64,000 bases of DNA. It comes from Sceloporus undulatus. Lineage: Eukaryota > Chordata > Lepidosauria > Squamata > Phrynosomatidae. The stretch spans positions 173,935,563 to 173,999,562 of the forward strand of contig NC_056524.1 in assembly GCF_019175285.1 (NCBI RefSeq), read 5' to 3'. Positions 1 through 29,690 of this stretch are shown here, in pieces. Under the pieces are notes generated by a model. The model searched no databases. It saw nothing but the letters and a program-made list of their open reading frames with translations, and was not told the DNA's origin. How positions within the stretch are numbered: the first letter of the stretch is position 1; each line of letters opens with the position of its first letter. A program made the position numbers and the translations under genes.

Positions 1-694
1 GTGGAGTAAACAGTTCATTGAAGCTAACTACTGTATTGACCTATTTTAAGTTTGAAATAAGTATTTCATGCCTATTTAGAGTGTGCACTACTGTTCTGTG
101 CATAGCACAATTGCCTTGATAACAATGGTTATGATCCGAAATTAAGTAACTTATTGTGAGACTTAAAAGCTTTTTGTTTTTAATGAATGAAATATTATTA
201 CTTTTAAAAATGTTAGATAAGGTTTCTTTAAATGTGAACAGTTAAAGGAATAATTTGTCTTAGCTTTTATCTTGAAACACTAGAGGCAGCCTACATTTCA
301 TTTGAAAAAATGTGAAATGAAATGGAAATGAAGTGGAGCAACAGCGACTATCAAAAGCCATTTTTGTAAAAAACAAAACAAAACAGGGATTGTATTAAAT
401 TGATAGCAAGACACTCTATGAGGATCATAAGCATTATGTCTTCTTTGAAAATTAGACAAGGAGAAATGAAGGGAGGGAGGGAGGGAAGTCAATTGACAAT
501 ATTTAACCTATCAGTTGGGTTCAGATTCTGAGGATAATGAATGACCTTGATTGTAGTTGATCTTCAGTCCGTATAAGAGTTTTTGTCTTCATTTTGGAAT
601 GTCATGAGAGAAATGTTGGTGCTTATTCCAAAGGAAATTTGATAGCCTACTTTCAGGATATAATTTTTTCTTTTACTATACTTTCTCCACTCAG
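1..694. other. NUDT13 intron sequence, no exon seen
   Basis: AT-rich sequence upstream of the acceptor at 693-694. The only structure seen is a short purine run of GGGA units at about 469-488. Short ORFs here have no recognisable protein similarity. Confidence 0.6.
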
Positions 695-2196
695 GAGAGA
701 CTCTAGAAGAAACAGTTCGCCGGGAAGTTGCTGAAGAGGTGGGGTTAGAGGTGACATCTTTGTGGTATTCTGCTTCTCAGCACTGGCCATTCCCACATGG
801 CTGCCTAATGATGGCTTGCCATGCCCTGGTGCTTCCACAGCAGAGTGAGGTAAGGCAGGCAGAATGAGAATGCCACCTTTTTGTTTGGTGTATTTATCTT
901 TTGCTATAGAAGCTATTAAAGCAACCTTTATTGACTTGAGTTATCTAAATCAGGGAATCTTATAATGTTGGCGAGCTCTGACTACAGTCTCAGGCAGCAT
1001 GGCTAGTAGTTAAGGGTGATGGGAGCTGTAGTTCAGCAACATCTGGAAGAATGCAGGCTCCCCACCCTTGATCAAAATGTGCAGTTCTTGATAATTTAAA
1101 GCATATTGTGTCCAGCCTACTTTTTAGTGCAAACTTCCTGATGAGTTTAAATTATTTAAACTGTTAAAGATAGCAGTTTATTACAGTGGGCCTCTGGTAT
1201 CCACTAGGTTTGGTCCCAGGACTCCCCCCCGCCCCATTGGTACCAAAATCTGTGGATGCTCAAATCCCGTTAAATACAATGGCATAGCAAAATTATGTCC
1301 TTTATATAAAATGGGAAAATCAAGGTTTGCTTTTGTAATTAATTAATTTTTTTTGAAAATTTTCAAGCTGTGGGTAAAAAAATCTGTGGATATGGAGGGA
1401 CTACTGTAGAAGGAATAGCATTTCTGTTTGGATGTCAATGCCCCAGAGCCTAGAGTGCTTCACTGTTCAATATTCGGCTCTTCTAGAGTGAAACGGCATC
1501 ATTACAGCCACCATTTGGAAGACATGCAATCTTTGGGCGGGAGGCTTAAAGGAAACATACCAGCCCACAAAAGAGTTTTTAAAAATTCCCTTAAATGTGT
1601 TCTTTCCTGACAAAAAAATTTCAGGGTACCAGTAACTTTGGTAGAGTTAGCGGCATTCCCAAGAGGGCCACATGCAGTCTGTGAGCTGTGGAATTCCAAA
1701 TTTGTTTATTGCTTTTTACTTAACCTGAGCACATCATACACAGTACCTCAGTAATTGTTGGAACAATTCCATAAAATAGATGGATAGTATTTTTCTTCAC
1801 ATTGCATGTGGGGACAGGAAAAGATACAGTAGTACATGGCCTAGCTGTCCAGTGGATTTGTGACAGAGATGTCATTTTAACCCTAGATTTACTGTTTCTT
1901 AGCTTAGTCATAGCCACAATGCTGCCCATTATTCTCTTTAGGATACTGCAGTTACTTAACATATTTATTTTAATTTTGCATAATTTCATTTGCAGATTAG
2001 TATCAACAAACAGGAACTTGAAGCTGCCAGATGGTTCAGCCATGAGGAGGTGGTGGAAGCCCTTGGAAGGCAGCCCAGGCCTTCCAGCGAAAAGGATGAC
2101 AACCTCTCTGTTTGGGTACCACCTAAGCAAGCCATAGCCCATCAGTTGATCCAGGAATGGGTTAAGAAACATGCTTCTCCACTTTCTCACACTTAA
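695..2196 (+). CDS. NUDT13: NUDT13, last two coding exons (5' part lies outside the window)
   Basis: Two exons, 695-849 and 1996-2196, join in phase to give the C-terminal part of a Nudix hydrolase. The first exon has good splice sites (tcag before it, gtaagg after it) and encodes ETLEETVRREVAEEVGLEV, most of the Nudix box. The metal-binding REVAEEVGL is intact; the leading Gly of the box must come from the upstream exon. It continues with ASQHWPFP and CLMMACHALV, a stretch characteristic of the NUDT13/NUDT12 group. The last exon encodes a KQELEAARWFSHEEV segment and ends near KKHASPLSHT with a stop at 2194-2196. Family knowledge: NUDT13 is a mitochondrial NAD(P)H pyrophosphatase. The neighbour order with ECD, FAM149B1 and DNAJC9 supports NUDT13 rather than another Nudix paralogue. 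No 3' UTR end could be fixed. Confidence 0.93.
960..1075. mobile_element. Half of a hAT-like MITE
   Basis: Contains the motif gatgggagctgtagttcagc followed by aacatctggaag and ccccaccc. This is the right half of a widespread amniote palindromic hAT-type MITE; related copies occur near 37.7 kb and 43.4 kb. Boundaries are approximate. Confidence 0.45.
1184..1406 (+). mobile_element. Tigger/pogo-like non-autonomous DNA transposon
   Basis: Begins CAGTGGGCCTCTGGTATCC and ends with the inverted match GGATATGGAGGGACTACTG. TA dinucleotides flank both ends (1182-1183 and 1407-1408), as expected for pogo/Tigger elements. The interior (ctgtggatgctcaaatcccg, then aatggcatagcaaaat) is shared with the copies at 15.6 and 35.9 kb. 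It lies in the last NUDT13 intron. Confidence 0.8.
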
Positions 2197-5100
2197 CTAT
2201 TCAGCTGTTTACTGTTACAGGTAAAAATCAACAGGGTTTACTACTGGTTTCTTAGTTTCATGGTCCTTGTTTCTTATTTTTCTGCAAGATATCTATTGGC
2301 AGCAGAGGTGGTACCACTTAGCACTTTTGCCTTAATAGAGGTACCTGTTTTCTGTCTTCAGTAATGGACAACTAGGCAAGATGCCAAAAGCATCACATCT
2401 GATTTAGACCAAGATTTTTGGGATACAAGCAGGATTTCAACCACCATGGTGGTTATAAGGTAATTCTGGATCTGAAGTTTCCCAGCAGTGAAGGGAGGAA
2501 TATCCTTGTTTGGGTTGCTCCTCCCATTCATTCAGATAGGCAGAAATAGGTCAGTACTTGAGTGCCTACCAGGGAAAACCTGGTAGCCTAAAAGCCAGCC
2601 ATATTCCTGCTTGCTGCTCCAATAGGACATATCCAACTTTGCTCTGCTGCTATTTATCACTTCTTTCCTCATTCAAATCTTCATTTAAAAAAAAATCCCC
2701 TGCACTTTACATTCTCTGTCTTTGCTGCTCCCTTCTGCATCTCCCTTGTTTCTTCCTCACCATGCCTTACCTTTTCTTGCTCCCCCACCCCCTTCTCCTT
2801 TACTGAGAGCACCAAGAAACCCTGGCCAGTACAGTGATGCTTCCACTCCCCTGGAACTTTGGTGTTTTGGGAGAGTCACAGGAGCTGGTGGATGAGGGAA
2901 AACAGCTCCACATTGCGATCAAGATGCAATCCCCACACACAGTCTGAAATGGGCCAGCAGAGAAGGTGACTTTGTTAATGAAGGAGACCTTTAATACATG
3001 GTCCTTGACTTTCCCACAAGCATCAAAGGGAGGTAATGACCTCATGGTTTGTCTTACGGAACTTGTTTCCCAAGAAGCCACAGCCCTGTTCTCAGCAGTG
3101 GTGTCCCACATGGTGCAGTCCAGTAGCACAGTTCCATGGCATTGTTGTGGGGTGGATTGGGGCAGCATTGGGCAGGCAGTCCCTCTCCCTGTCTTTCCCT
3201 GTGTTCCACCATCATCCGTCTACACCAGGTTATAAGACAAAGCTCTTTCAAACCCAGCAACCATTTCAGGTTTGCCATCTTGGCCATGTTGGGAATTTTA
3301 TGGCCAAAGACATGGCAGCCATGATGGAGTAAATAGATGCTGCCATGTCCAGATCAAAGGACCTACCCAATTCAGGAGGGGGCATGGGATAGGACAAAAT
3401 ATTTTCTTTTATGTTTCATTCATAATTACTTCAACATATGGTTGTGTCTGTACAATGGTAAAGCCAACAATGAATTGATTGGCAGATATAACTTGGGAAG
3501 ACTGGGAAAGGCTTTGCAGTCATTTTTAAAGCCGCCTCCATTCTCAGATTAACCCCAGAATGCAGGATGGGTGGAAAAGAAGAAGAATGTACACTAGTCC
3601 TAGAGATGTTATACATAATTTCCTGCTGTTGAGTCCAGTGTAGATAATTGCTAAAACAATCCCACCCCTTCTCTTAAGCACATACAAAGGGAGGAAAAAA
3701 GCTAAATGTTAGTCCTGCTTCTACTCCTAGTAAGGCCTTTGGTCAGGTTGTCCCTCTGACTTTGGAAGTCACTGCCCCAGGTAGACGGGTTTTATTCCCT
3801 CATTTCTTTAATCAGATTACAGCCTTACTATGCAAGCATATGAAGCTGGAGTGGAAAAATGGTTCTGCAAATGGAAAAATAAACCCTTCTCATAGCTCAG
3901 ATAGTATAGATGACTAGAGCTGTTGTTGATATAACCTGCAGAAAAAGGTTAGGAATTTATTTTAAAACGTAGTTATTGTGGTGTATGGTGTGGAACAGAC
4001 TAATTCATGATGTTATGGACTCAGTGTTTCTTGGGAATCCAGGTTTGGGAATCCAAGAAGTAATTCTACAGCATGCCAGAGGTCTAAAGTCTAATGACGC
4101 TCCCAATATTTTGTGGCTTTATTCACTAGATGCAACTACAGTATACAGAAATGCTAAAAAGTTCAAATTTAAAAAGAAACCTCTCATACCCCACAACACA
4201 AACATTGGGATGAATAGGCAGATGAGTTTCTGTTGTACTACTGGGGAGAGGGGGATGAGGACACTGCTCTTTCAAATAAGAATTCTGTCGCTAATGCTGC
4301 CCCTATAGATACACTCATGCTGTACTATAGTCTGATTTTATAGCATGCTCTCTTAAAGGCATTGACCATCACTTTCTAATTCATTTTTCCCTATGACAAC
4401 GTGTAGTAGAATTCACAGCCTCTAAGCAAAGATGAGTGAAATTATCTTTGGTTGTTATATTGTTGCCACTGGTTTTTTGAATTTACATAATTCTTAAAGG
4501 AACTCAGATACCAAACAGAAGGCACATTTTAATTTTCTGATATACCTACAATTTCCTTACACCATGTCTTGCCTGTCCAACTCAAAATGTATTAGTGGCT
4601 GCATTTTCTTTGCAAATGCAAGTGTTTCTTCCCAAGTCCTGTTCTGTTATTTTACATTACTCAACAACAGCTTATCTAAAATAGGTCTAACAACACTTTC
4701 CATAAGATGGATAAGTTGTTATCTGAGATATTTCTAAGATACCGAACTTGATCAAACCTAGCCAGGAATACAGTTGGTGCAGATGATCAAACAAAAATAC
4801 AAGGTAATTGCAACATCCTGTCCTAATTAGGTTAATAATAGGAATTAAACATAAGCCTACTGATCAAGGAATATAACAGGGTGATAGCATGCAAACCTAT
4901 GCTAATGCATTTGTTGCAATAAAGTTGGCTTTAATACTTTTTTTTTCAAGGAACGAGTTTAATACTTTATCTTGTACACAGGTTTGAGGGCCCTGTTGGG
5001 CAGAAAAGCTCTTAATTCTTTAAAAAGCAAAAGTGAAAAGAAAATGAGTTGCAGAAATAATGTGAGAAAGCTAAATTAACTGAACAGCAGGGCTACAATG

Positions 5101-5337
5101 AAATAAACATTCAGCAGTTATCACAAGTACTTTAAGTCTGTGAGAGAAATAGGAACAGTATTGCTTGTTATCTAGAAGGTTTACCACCATTTTCTTCCAA
5201 CTTGTTTCAAAGAGATTCATTCTCTGGAAGGTTATTGGGGGCATTAATCACAGGCAGAAGCATAGGCCCTTTATTGCTCTGAGGCTTCAGACCAAGCAAA
5301 CATTTTCTAGAACTATTTATAAGGCTGCCAGCATTCA

Positions 5338-5445
5338 TACTGGAGAAATAACCCAGTTTGACAGTTTTAGCTGCCTTTGCTCAACACTATGGAATTCTGG
5401 GACCTATAGTTTGCTATGGTCCCAGATCGGAGCTCTGTTAATGCA
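5338..5445. mobile_element. Partial foldback MITE (aaataa-cccagtttgaca family)
   Basis: Shows ggagaaataacccagtttga, then tatggaattctggga. This is one half of the long-TIR MITE family found complete at 10775-10993 and 28.7-29.3 kb. Confidence 0.5.
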
Positions 5446-5709
5446 TTTATGTGCTTAAAATTAAGTTTTAATTGTGACTTTTTTTCATTAAACAGATATC
5501 CTATTAGTCTGTTCTATTTACAGCTCCAGGTAGATGTGCATCCTTGCTGCAGTGGAAGAATAATGAGAATGAGTATTGCAATAATCAAATGCTCTGTTGT
5601 TTATTTAAAAAATAATGCAATCCATTTTAAATGGATTTTCAGATGGAAGCTCAATTGTTATTCCCATTCAGTTCAGCCTATCCAAATCTAGCAGTCATAG
5701 CAGTTGTTC

Positions 5710-5875
5710 TTTCCTCAAGAATTCAAAGGCATAGTCATGTTAGTCTGGAAAATCAGCATGGAATGGGATCTTGTAGTACCTTTGCATGAATTGAGGACTG
5801 CTCAAGTCTATGAAAGCTCATGCTACCAACTTTTTCTCTTACAGTTTGTCTCAAAGGTGCTATAGAATCTCTTTC
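5710..5875. mobile_element. Degraded retroposon with hammerhead-like core
   Basis: Shows ggatcttgtagtacctttg, caagtctatgaaagctcatg and gtttgtctcaaaggtgc in order. This is the layout of a squamate dispersed repeat whose intact consensus reads CTGAGGA, a short stem, then CGAAAGCTC. The GAAA side is present at 5812-5815 and the CTGANGA side is eroded. The family assignment is from memory. Confidence 0.4.
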
Positions 5876-8188
5876 CTCAAGATCAACAGGTATTTTGGTC
5901 CAACTGAAATTGAATTGGCTCACAGAGATTCGCCTCCTTTGGATCCAGAGCATCCTTTATCATAAGTTTGTAAAATGAACTGTTCAGATTTGTTTCATCT
6001 GTGAGGGTATGCTGTGATTCAAGCATGACCCATTTTCACATATAGTAGCTATTGATGTTGACAGAGATAAAATGGGTTGTGCAAGCATTTTAGATCTCTT
6101 GAGAGCAGTTAAGAGCAGCTGTAATTTTTTGTTTCTTATACAACATTTCCCCTCCAGGGATGTATTTTGTTCCAACTGACGGGGGGGATTTGAATCTTGC
6201 AGTGAATGCTAGTTTCCCCCCAGCACACATTCTGCTAACATGTCTTTATGAATTGTCCCCTCTTTGAACCAAGATGAAATTAGGGTTTTACTGGTACGCA
6301 AAATAAAGTTAAATAAGCTAGACACAGCCTGAGAAAGCATATAAATGAAAGAGAAAGAAATTATACTAACAGTTAATCTTAAAAACAACTCCTCCAGTTT
6401 ATAAAAGAAACACTACCTAGCTGGTCCTTATTCCGAGAGGGAAACTGGGTAGTTAAAACCTTGTCAGCCCATGCTTATTTTGAACGATACGTGAAACTAT
6501 GACTCGATACTGAAGCCTTTACTCTTCAGAAAGCTACTCTTTAAAGTATCTAATGGCAATCTATAATTTGGGATGCATAATCATGGGATGGTGGGAGGTG
6601 CCCTGAACCTCTGTATTTCACATACTGTCTTTGGCTGCCACTATTGTAGAGGAATGAAAATCCACGATTTCATATTATAAGTGCTTCAAGACAAACCAGA
6701 ACTCTTCCAAGTATGCATTTCCTTTTTGGCATGTTGAGATATCCTCAGATCTAAACCATAAGTTAAATTTCATGGAAGGAGTATCTTTGCTTTTTTGAAG
6801 GCATGGCTGGCTAAAGAGGAGAGGCAAAATTCCTTTGGTGAGCTTCCTCACTTTCATTTATGTTAGGATCAAAGACCATACAGCTACTGTATACTATGTA
6901 ATAGTGTTGGACATTAAATGACTTAATGAGAATATGAGTAAAGTACATTCTGCTTCAAATTTTTCCCATGATTTTTGTTTGTGTGCATATGTATGTGCAG
7001 AAAAACAGTATAAAAACAAAAATACACTAAGAATAGAAAATAAGATTTTGATTTCCTATTCTAGATTTTAACTTTTTGAACAAGTAACTGAAATACAGTT
7101 GAATGCTAACATTGAGATATGTGGAAAAACTGGTTGACATACAAGTAGAGAAAGATAAAAACCAACTTAGTAACAAAAGAAGCTATGCTGAAGAGCAAAG
7201 AGGAAAAATGTTTCACAATAACAATTACAACATGACATGGAGAAAAGAGAACATAACATGTCTTGGATTTCATTTTTACAGATGGTCAGTTATTTGAAGT
7301 TATATTGTTCATCAGGGAGATTACAAAACCTTTTGCCAATTATAAAATCACTTTTAATAATACTGATGGGGAAGACAAAGGCTGTTTTGAAAGCAATATA
7401 TTAAGACAGCCATGCAGCAGAATGCACATCTGATTCAGCAACATCTGGTTTGGAATCTTGAGTGACCTCTTAGGTAATGCAGTCTTGAACCTCCTGCTAG
7501 CAACAGCCTAAATGCTGACATGCCAGTTTAGCATAGCTGCTGTATGCACTTCTCTTTTGAAGCTCAGTCAGAAAATACAACTGTACCAAGAGCATTAAGA
7601 GACCATTGACAATGATCAGTTGGATGAACTAAAGTTGCTGCCTTTTAATAAATATCTTTTAATCACATGTAGCAAAAATAAAAACAAAGCTTTTTTGTAC
7701 TGACTTGGATGATTAATATTTTAGGTGAAATACAAAGAATCCTCACCATGGGTTAAAGAGAAACACATTTAAAGTAATTTTCAAACTGGACAGAGTCACC
7801 ATCCTTTTCACAAAATGCTCTTTGGGATCTCCCACCATGTAAACACTAAGATGCAATATCAAAAAGAAAAAATAGTAACAAAATATTTTTTCTAACCTTT
7901 TAATGACTAGAGAAAGTTTTAGTACATATAAATGGTCTTTTAGAAAAATATTTGAATGGCCCATTTCCTTAGGTCATCCTAATTTTTACACTCTGTTTGA
8001 ATTACTTTTACACGACACGATTCCAAAAAGGGTAGCAAATGAGAATTAAAATACTGCTTACATGTATTTACACACTGAACTGAAAATATTTCTTCCTTCA
8101 GTCTAAAGGAAAAATGCTTCTTGGCACTGCACCAACTCTCCAACATATCCATCAACTAGGAAGTCCGATTTTTCCATCAATGCATTTG

Positions 8189-27737
<19,549 letters not shown>

Positions 27738-28214
27738 TTATTCAGAGACAATGCATTAAGAAATAGATCTGAGTTTATTAGAGGCATTTCACAGGGAGCT
27801 CTGACATCTAACTGAGGGAAAGTGCTACAGACAAGAATAAATCTTAAGGGAGTTCCTAAATACATAAAGCTAGAGACTACTGAAAAATCACTGTTGTTGT
27901 TTAGTTACAAAAATAATTAATTCCTTTCACTTCATCTAACAGACACCTTAATAGCGGCTTCTGGCATCTGTGGATGGAAGAAGTTCGCTAATAGAAAATA
28001 CATCTCTATCAATGGTGGGGGAAACCTCATATTCAGCACAGCCATGCAAGCCTATGTGTAACATTTTTAGGGAACTGTAAAGATATTTGGTCAGGAAATC
28101 TACTTCTGTCAGCCTAGATACAACAACAATCAATAGTCAAAAATGTATTCCGTTACAGATGTCATTATTCATCTAATAGCCAAGATACAATTAATACCTG
28201 GGAAATAATTTACA

Positions 28215-28312
28215 TGATGTAAACCCACTGGGTGACCTTGCGTGAGTCACACTCTCTCAGCCTCCTCTCAGGGGAAGGCAATGGCAAACCTCTCCCTCAG
28301 AACAAGCAAAGC
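28215..28312 (+). mobile_element. Fragment of tRNA-derived SINE (ACA-tail type)
   Basis: The run acccactgggtgacctt, then gtcacactctctcagcctc and ggcaatggcaaacctct, matches the middle of the SINE complete at 58645-58890. Confidence 0.6.
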
Positions 28313-28410
28313 TTTCCAGAGCACTGCATTCCCAGAGAAGGTGCTTCTGACATCTTCCACAGCAGCTGTTTCATTATACAAATGTTAAACCTAGGCCCCT
28401 CCGCAGGCTT

Positions 28411-28556
28411 AGGCTGCATCTGTATTGCAGATTATTTACCCTTCTTTGTCAGAGAGCTCTTGTACCACAACAACCTACAAATCCCAGGATTCTGTAAGCT
28501 GGAGCCATGACAGTCAAGGCATTGTCAAACTGGGTTAATTGCACAGTGTGGCAGGT
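28411..28556. mobile_element. Foldback MITE 1 of 4 in the promoter-flanking cluster
   Basis: Begins ggctgcatctgtattgcag and ends with tgtcaaactgggttaatt. Part of the left arm is deleted. Confidence 0.65.
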
Positions 28557-28701
28557 GCCTTGGATCTCAACTCCCAGAAGCCTCTCCTAACGTGGCAAGG
28601 CTGGGGATTGTGGGAGTTGTAGTCCCCCTTTCCCAGGTGTGTGCACGTGTGCAGTTGTCGATCACAGGAGAGCCCATGTCTGGATAAATAGGCACACCTT
28701 C

Positions 28702-28914
28702 AGCTGAATCTGCACTGCAGAAATAACCCTGGTTGGACACTGCTTTGACTTCCACAGCTCAATGCTGTGGAATCCTGGGACTTGTAGCTTCATGTTGCAC
28801 CAGAGCTTTCTCTGGGAGAAAGCTAAACATCTCACAAAGCTACAAATCCCAGAATTCCATACCGCCAGAGCCATGGCAATCAAAGCGGTGTCAAGTGGTA
28901 ATAACCCTGCAAGC
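28702..28914. mobile_element. Foldback MITE 2 of 4
   Basis: Ends ctgcactgcagaaataaccc and gtgtcaagtggtaataaccc face inward. Inner arms aatcctgggacttgtag and ctacaaatcccagaattc pair. Confidence 0.75.
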
Positions 28915-28928
28915 TTTTAGATTTGATA

Positions 28929-29125
28929 TCTGCATTTAAAGAAATGATCCAGCCTTGAAACTGCTTTAACTGCCCTAACTCAGTGCTGGGGAATCCTGGG
29001 AGTTGTAGTTTACTGTGGCGCCAGGGCTCTCTGACAGAGAAGGCTTAAACCCCTCACAATAAAACTACAGCTCCCAGGATTCCCTAGAACTGAGCCTCAG
29101 CAGTTAAAGCGGTCTCAAAGGGGAC
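28929..29125. mobile_element. Foldback MITE 3 of 4
   Basis: Contains gaatcctgggagttgtagtt and aactacagctcccaggattc as pairing arms, with the family ends weakly kept (agaaatgatccagccttg and gcggtctcaaag). Confidence 0.65.
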
Positions 29126-29126
29126 T

Positions 29127-29302
29127 GGGGCTGGAGAAATAACCCGGTTTGGCACCGCTTTAACTGCATTAGTGGCTCTTTGCTATGGAGCTCCGCTCTG
29201 GGCCCACAACAAACTCCAACTCCCAGAATTCCATAGCACAGAGCCAAACAAAGAGTTAAAGCGTTGTCAAACCGGGTTATTTCTCCAGTCTGGATGCAGC
29301 TT
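29127..29302. mobile_element. Foldback MITE 4 of 4, abutting the bidirectional promoter
   Basis: The left end ggagaaataacccggtttgg and right end caaaccgggttatttctcc are perfect reverse complements. It ends about 70 bp before the GC-box at 29378. Confidence 0.8.
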
Positions 29303-29372
29303 AAGAGGCTAATGTAATGTCCTTCCTCCTGGGAGATGCTCACCTCGCCTCCTCCAACCACGTTTCTTCTTA

Positions 29373-29690
29373 GAGTGGGCGGGGCCTGTGACGCAAGCAC
29401 GCACGGACGCTCTAGCCCAGCGGAAGTGGTCGCTCTATGGTTAACGAACCCAAGAGAACGGTGATGGCGGTGGGGCGTGCGTGCGTCACAGGCCCCGCCC
29501 ACTCCCCCACCACCGCTCTCTCTTTGGTTCTTTAACCATAGAGCGACCACTTCCGCTGGGCTAGAGCGGCGAGTAGGAGGAAGAGGAAGAGGCGGGGCGT
29601 CGCCATGGCGGCCAGGGGCCGATCCGGCCTGCCGCCGGGGCCCGCCGAGACGGCGGCGATGAGGGTCTGAAAGAGGGGCCCGGAGGGAGG
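29373..29690. promoter_or_regulatory. CpG-rich bidirectional ECD/FAM149B1 promoter with nested inverted duplication
   Basis: A GC-rich segment lies between the two divergent genes. It carries two GC boxes in opposite orientation (GGGCGGGGCC at 29378, reversed at 29491), two ETS-type sites in opposite orientation (CGGAAGTGG at 29421, CCACTTCCG at 29547), and TGACGC/GCGTCA half-sites. Segments: A 29373-29408, B 29409-29475, A' 29478-29504, B' 29505-29567. A and A' share 22 perfect bases and B and B' share 36. The FAM149B1 ATG follows at 29691. ECD presumably starts leftward from here, since its first coding exon at 27620 opens with a splice acceptor. Confidence 0.8.

Larger units (their letters stand above)
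2197..8188. other. NUDT13 3' flank and NUDT13-ECD convergent spacer
   Basis: About 6 kb with no supportable gene. It contains NUDT13 3' UTR of unknown length and possibly the ECD 3' UTR at the right edge, where no AATAAA on the minus strand was obvious. A somewhat GC-richer block at about 2805-3370 resembles no element I recognise. AATAAA hexamers on the plus strand occur near 3884 and 4919, but neither can be assigned to NUDT13. Confidence 0.5.

Noticed and set aside
1720-2190. 156-codon minus-strand ORF antisense to the last NUDT13 exon
   Set aside because: Opposite-strand shadow of a conserved exon. No family match.
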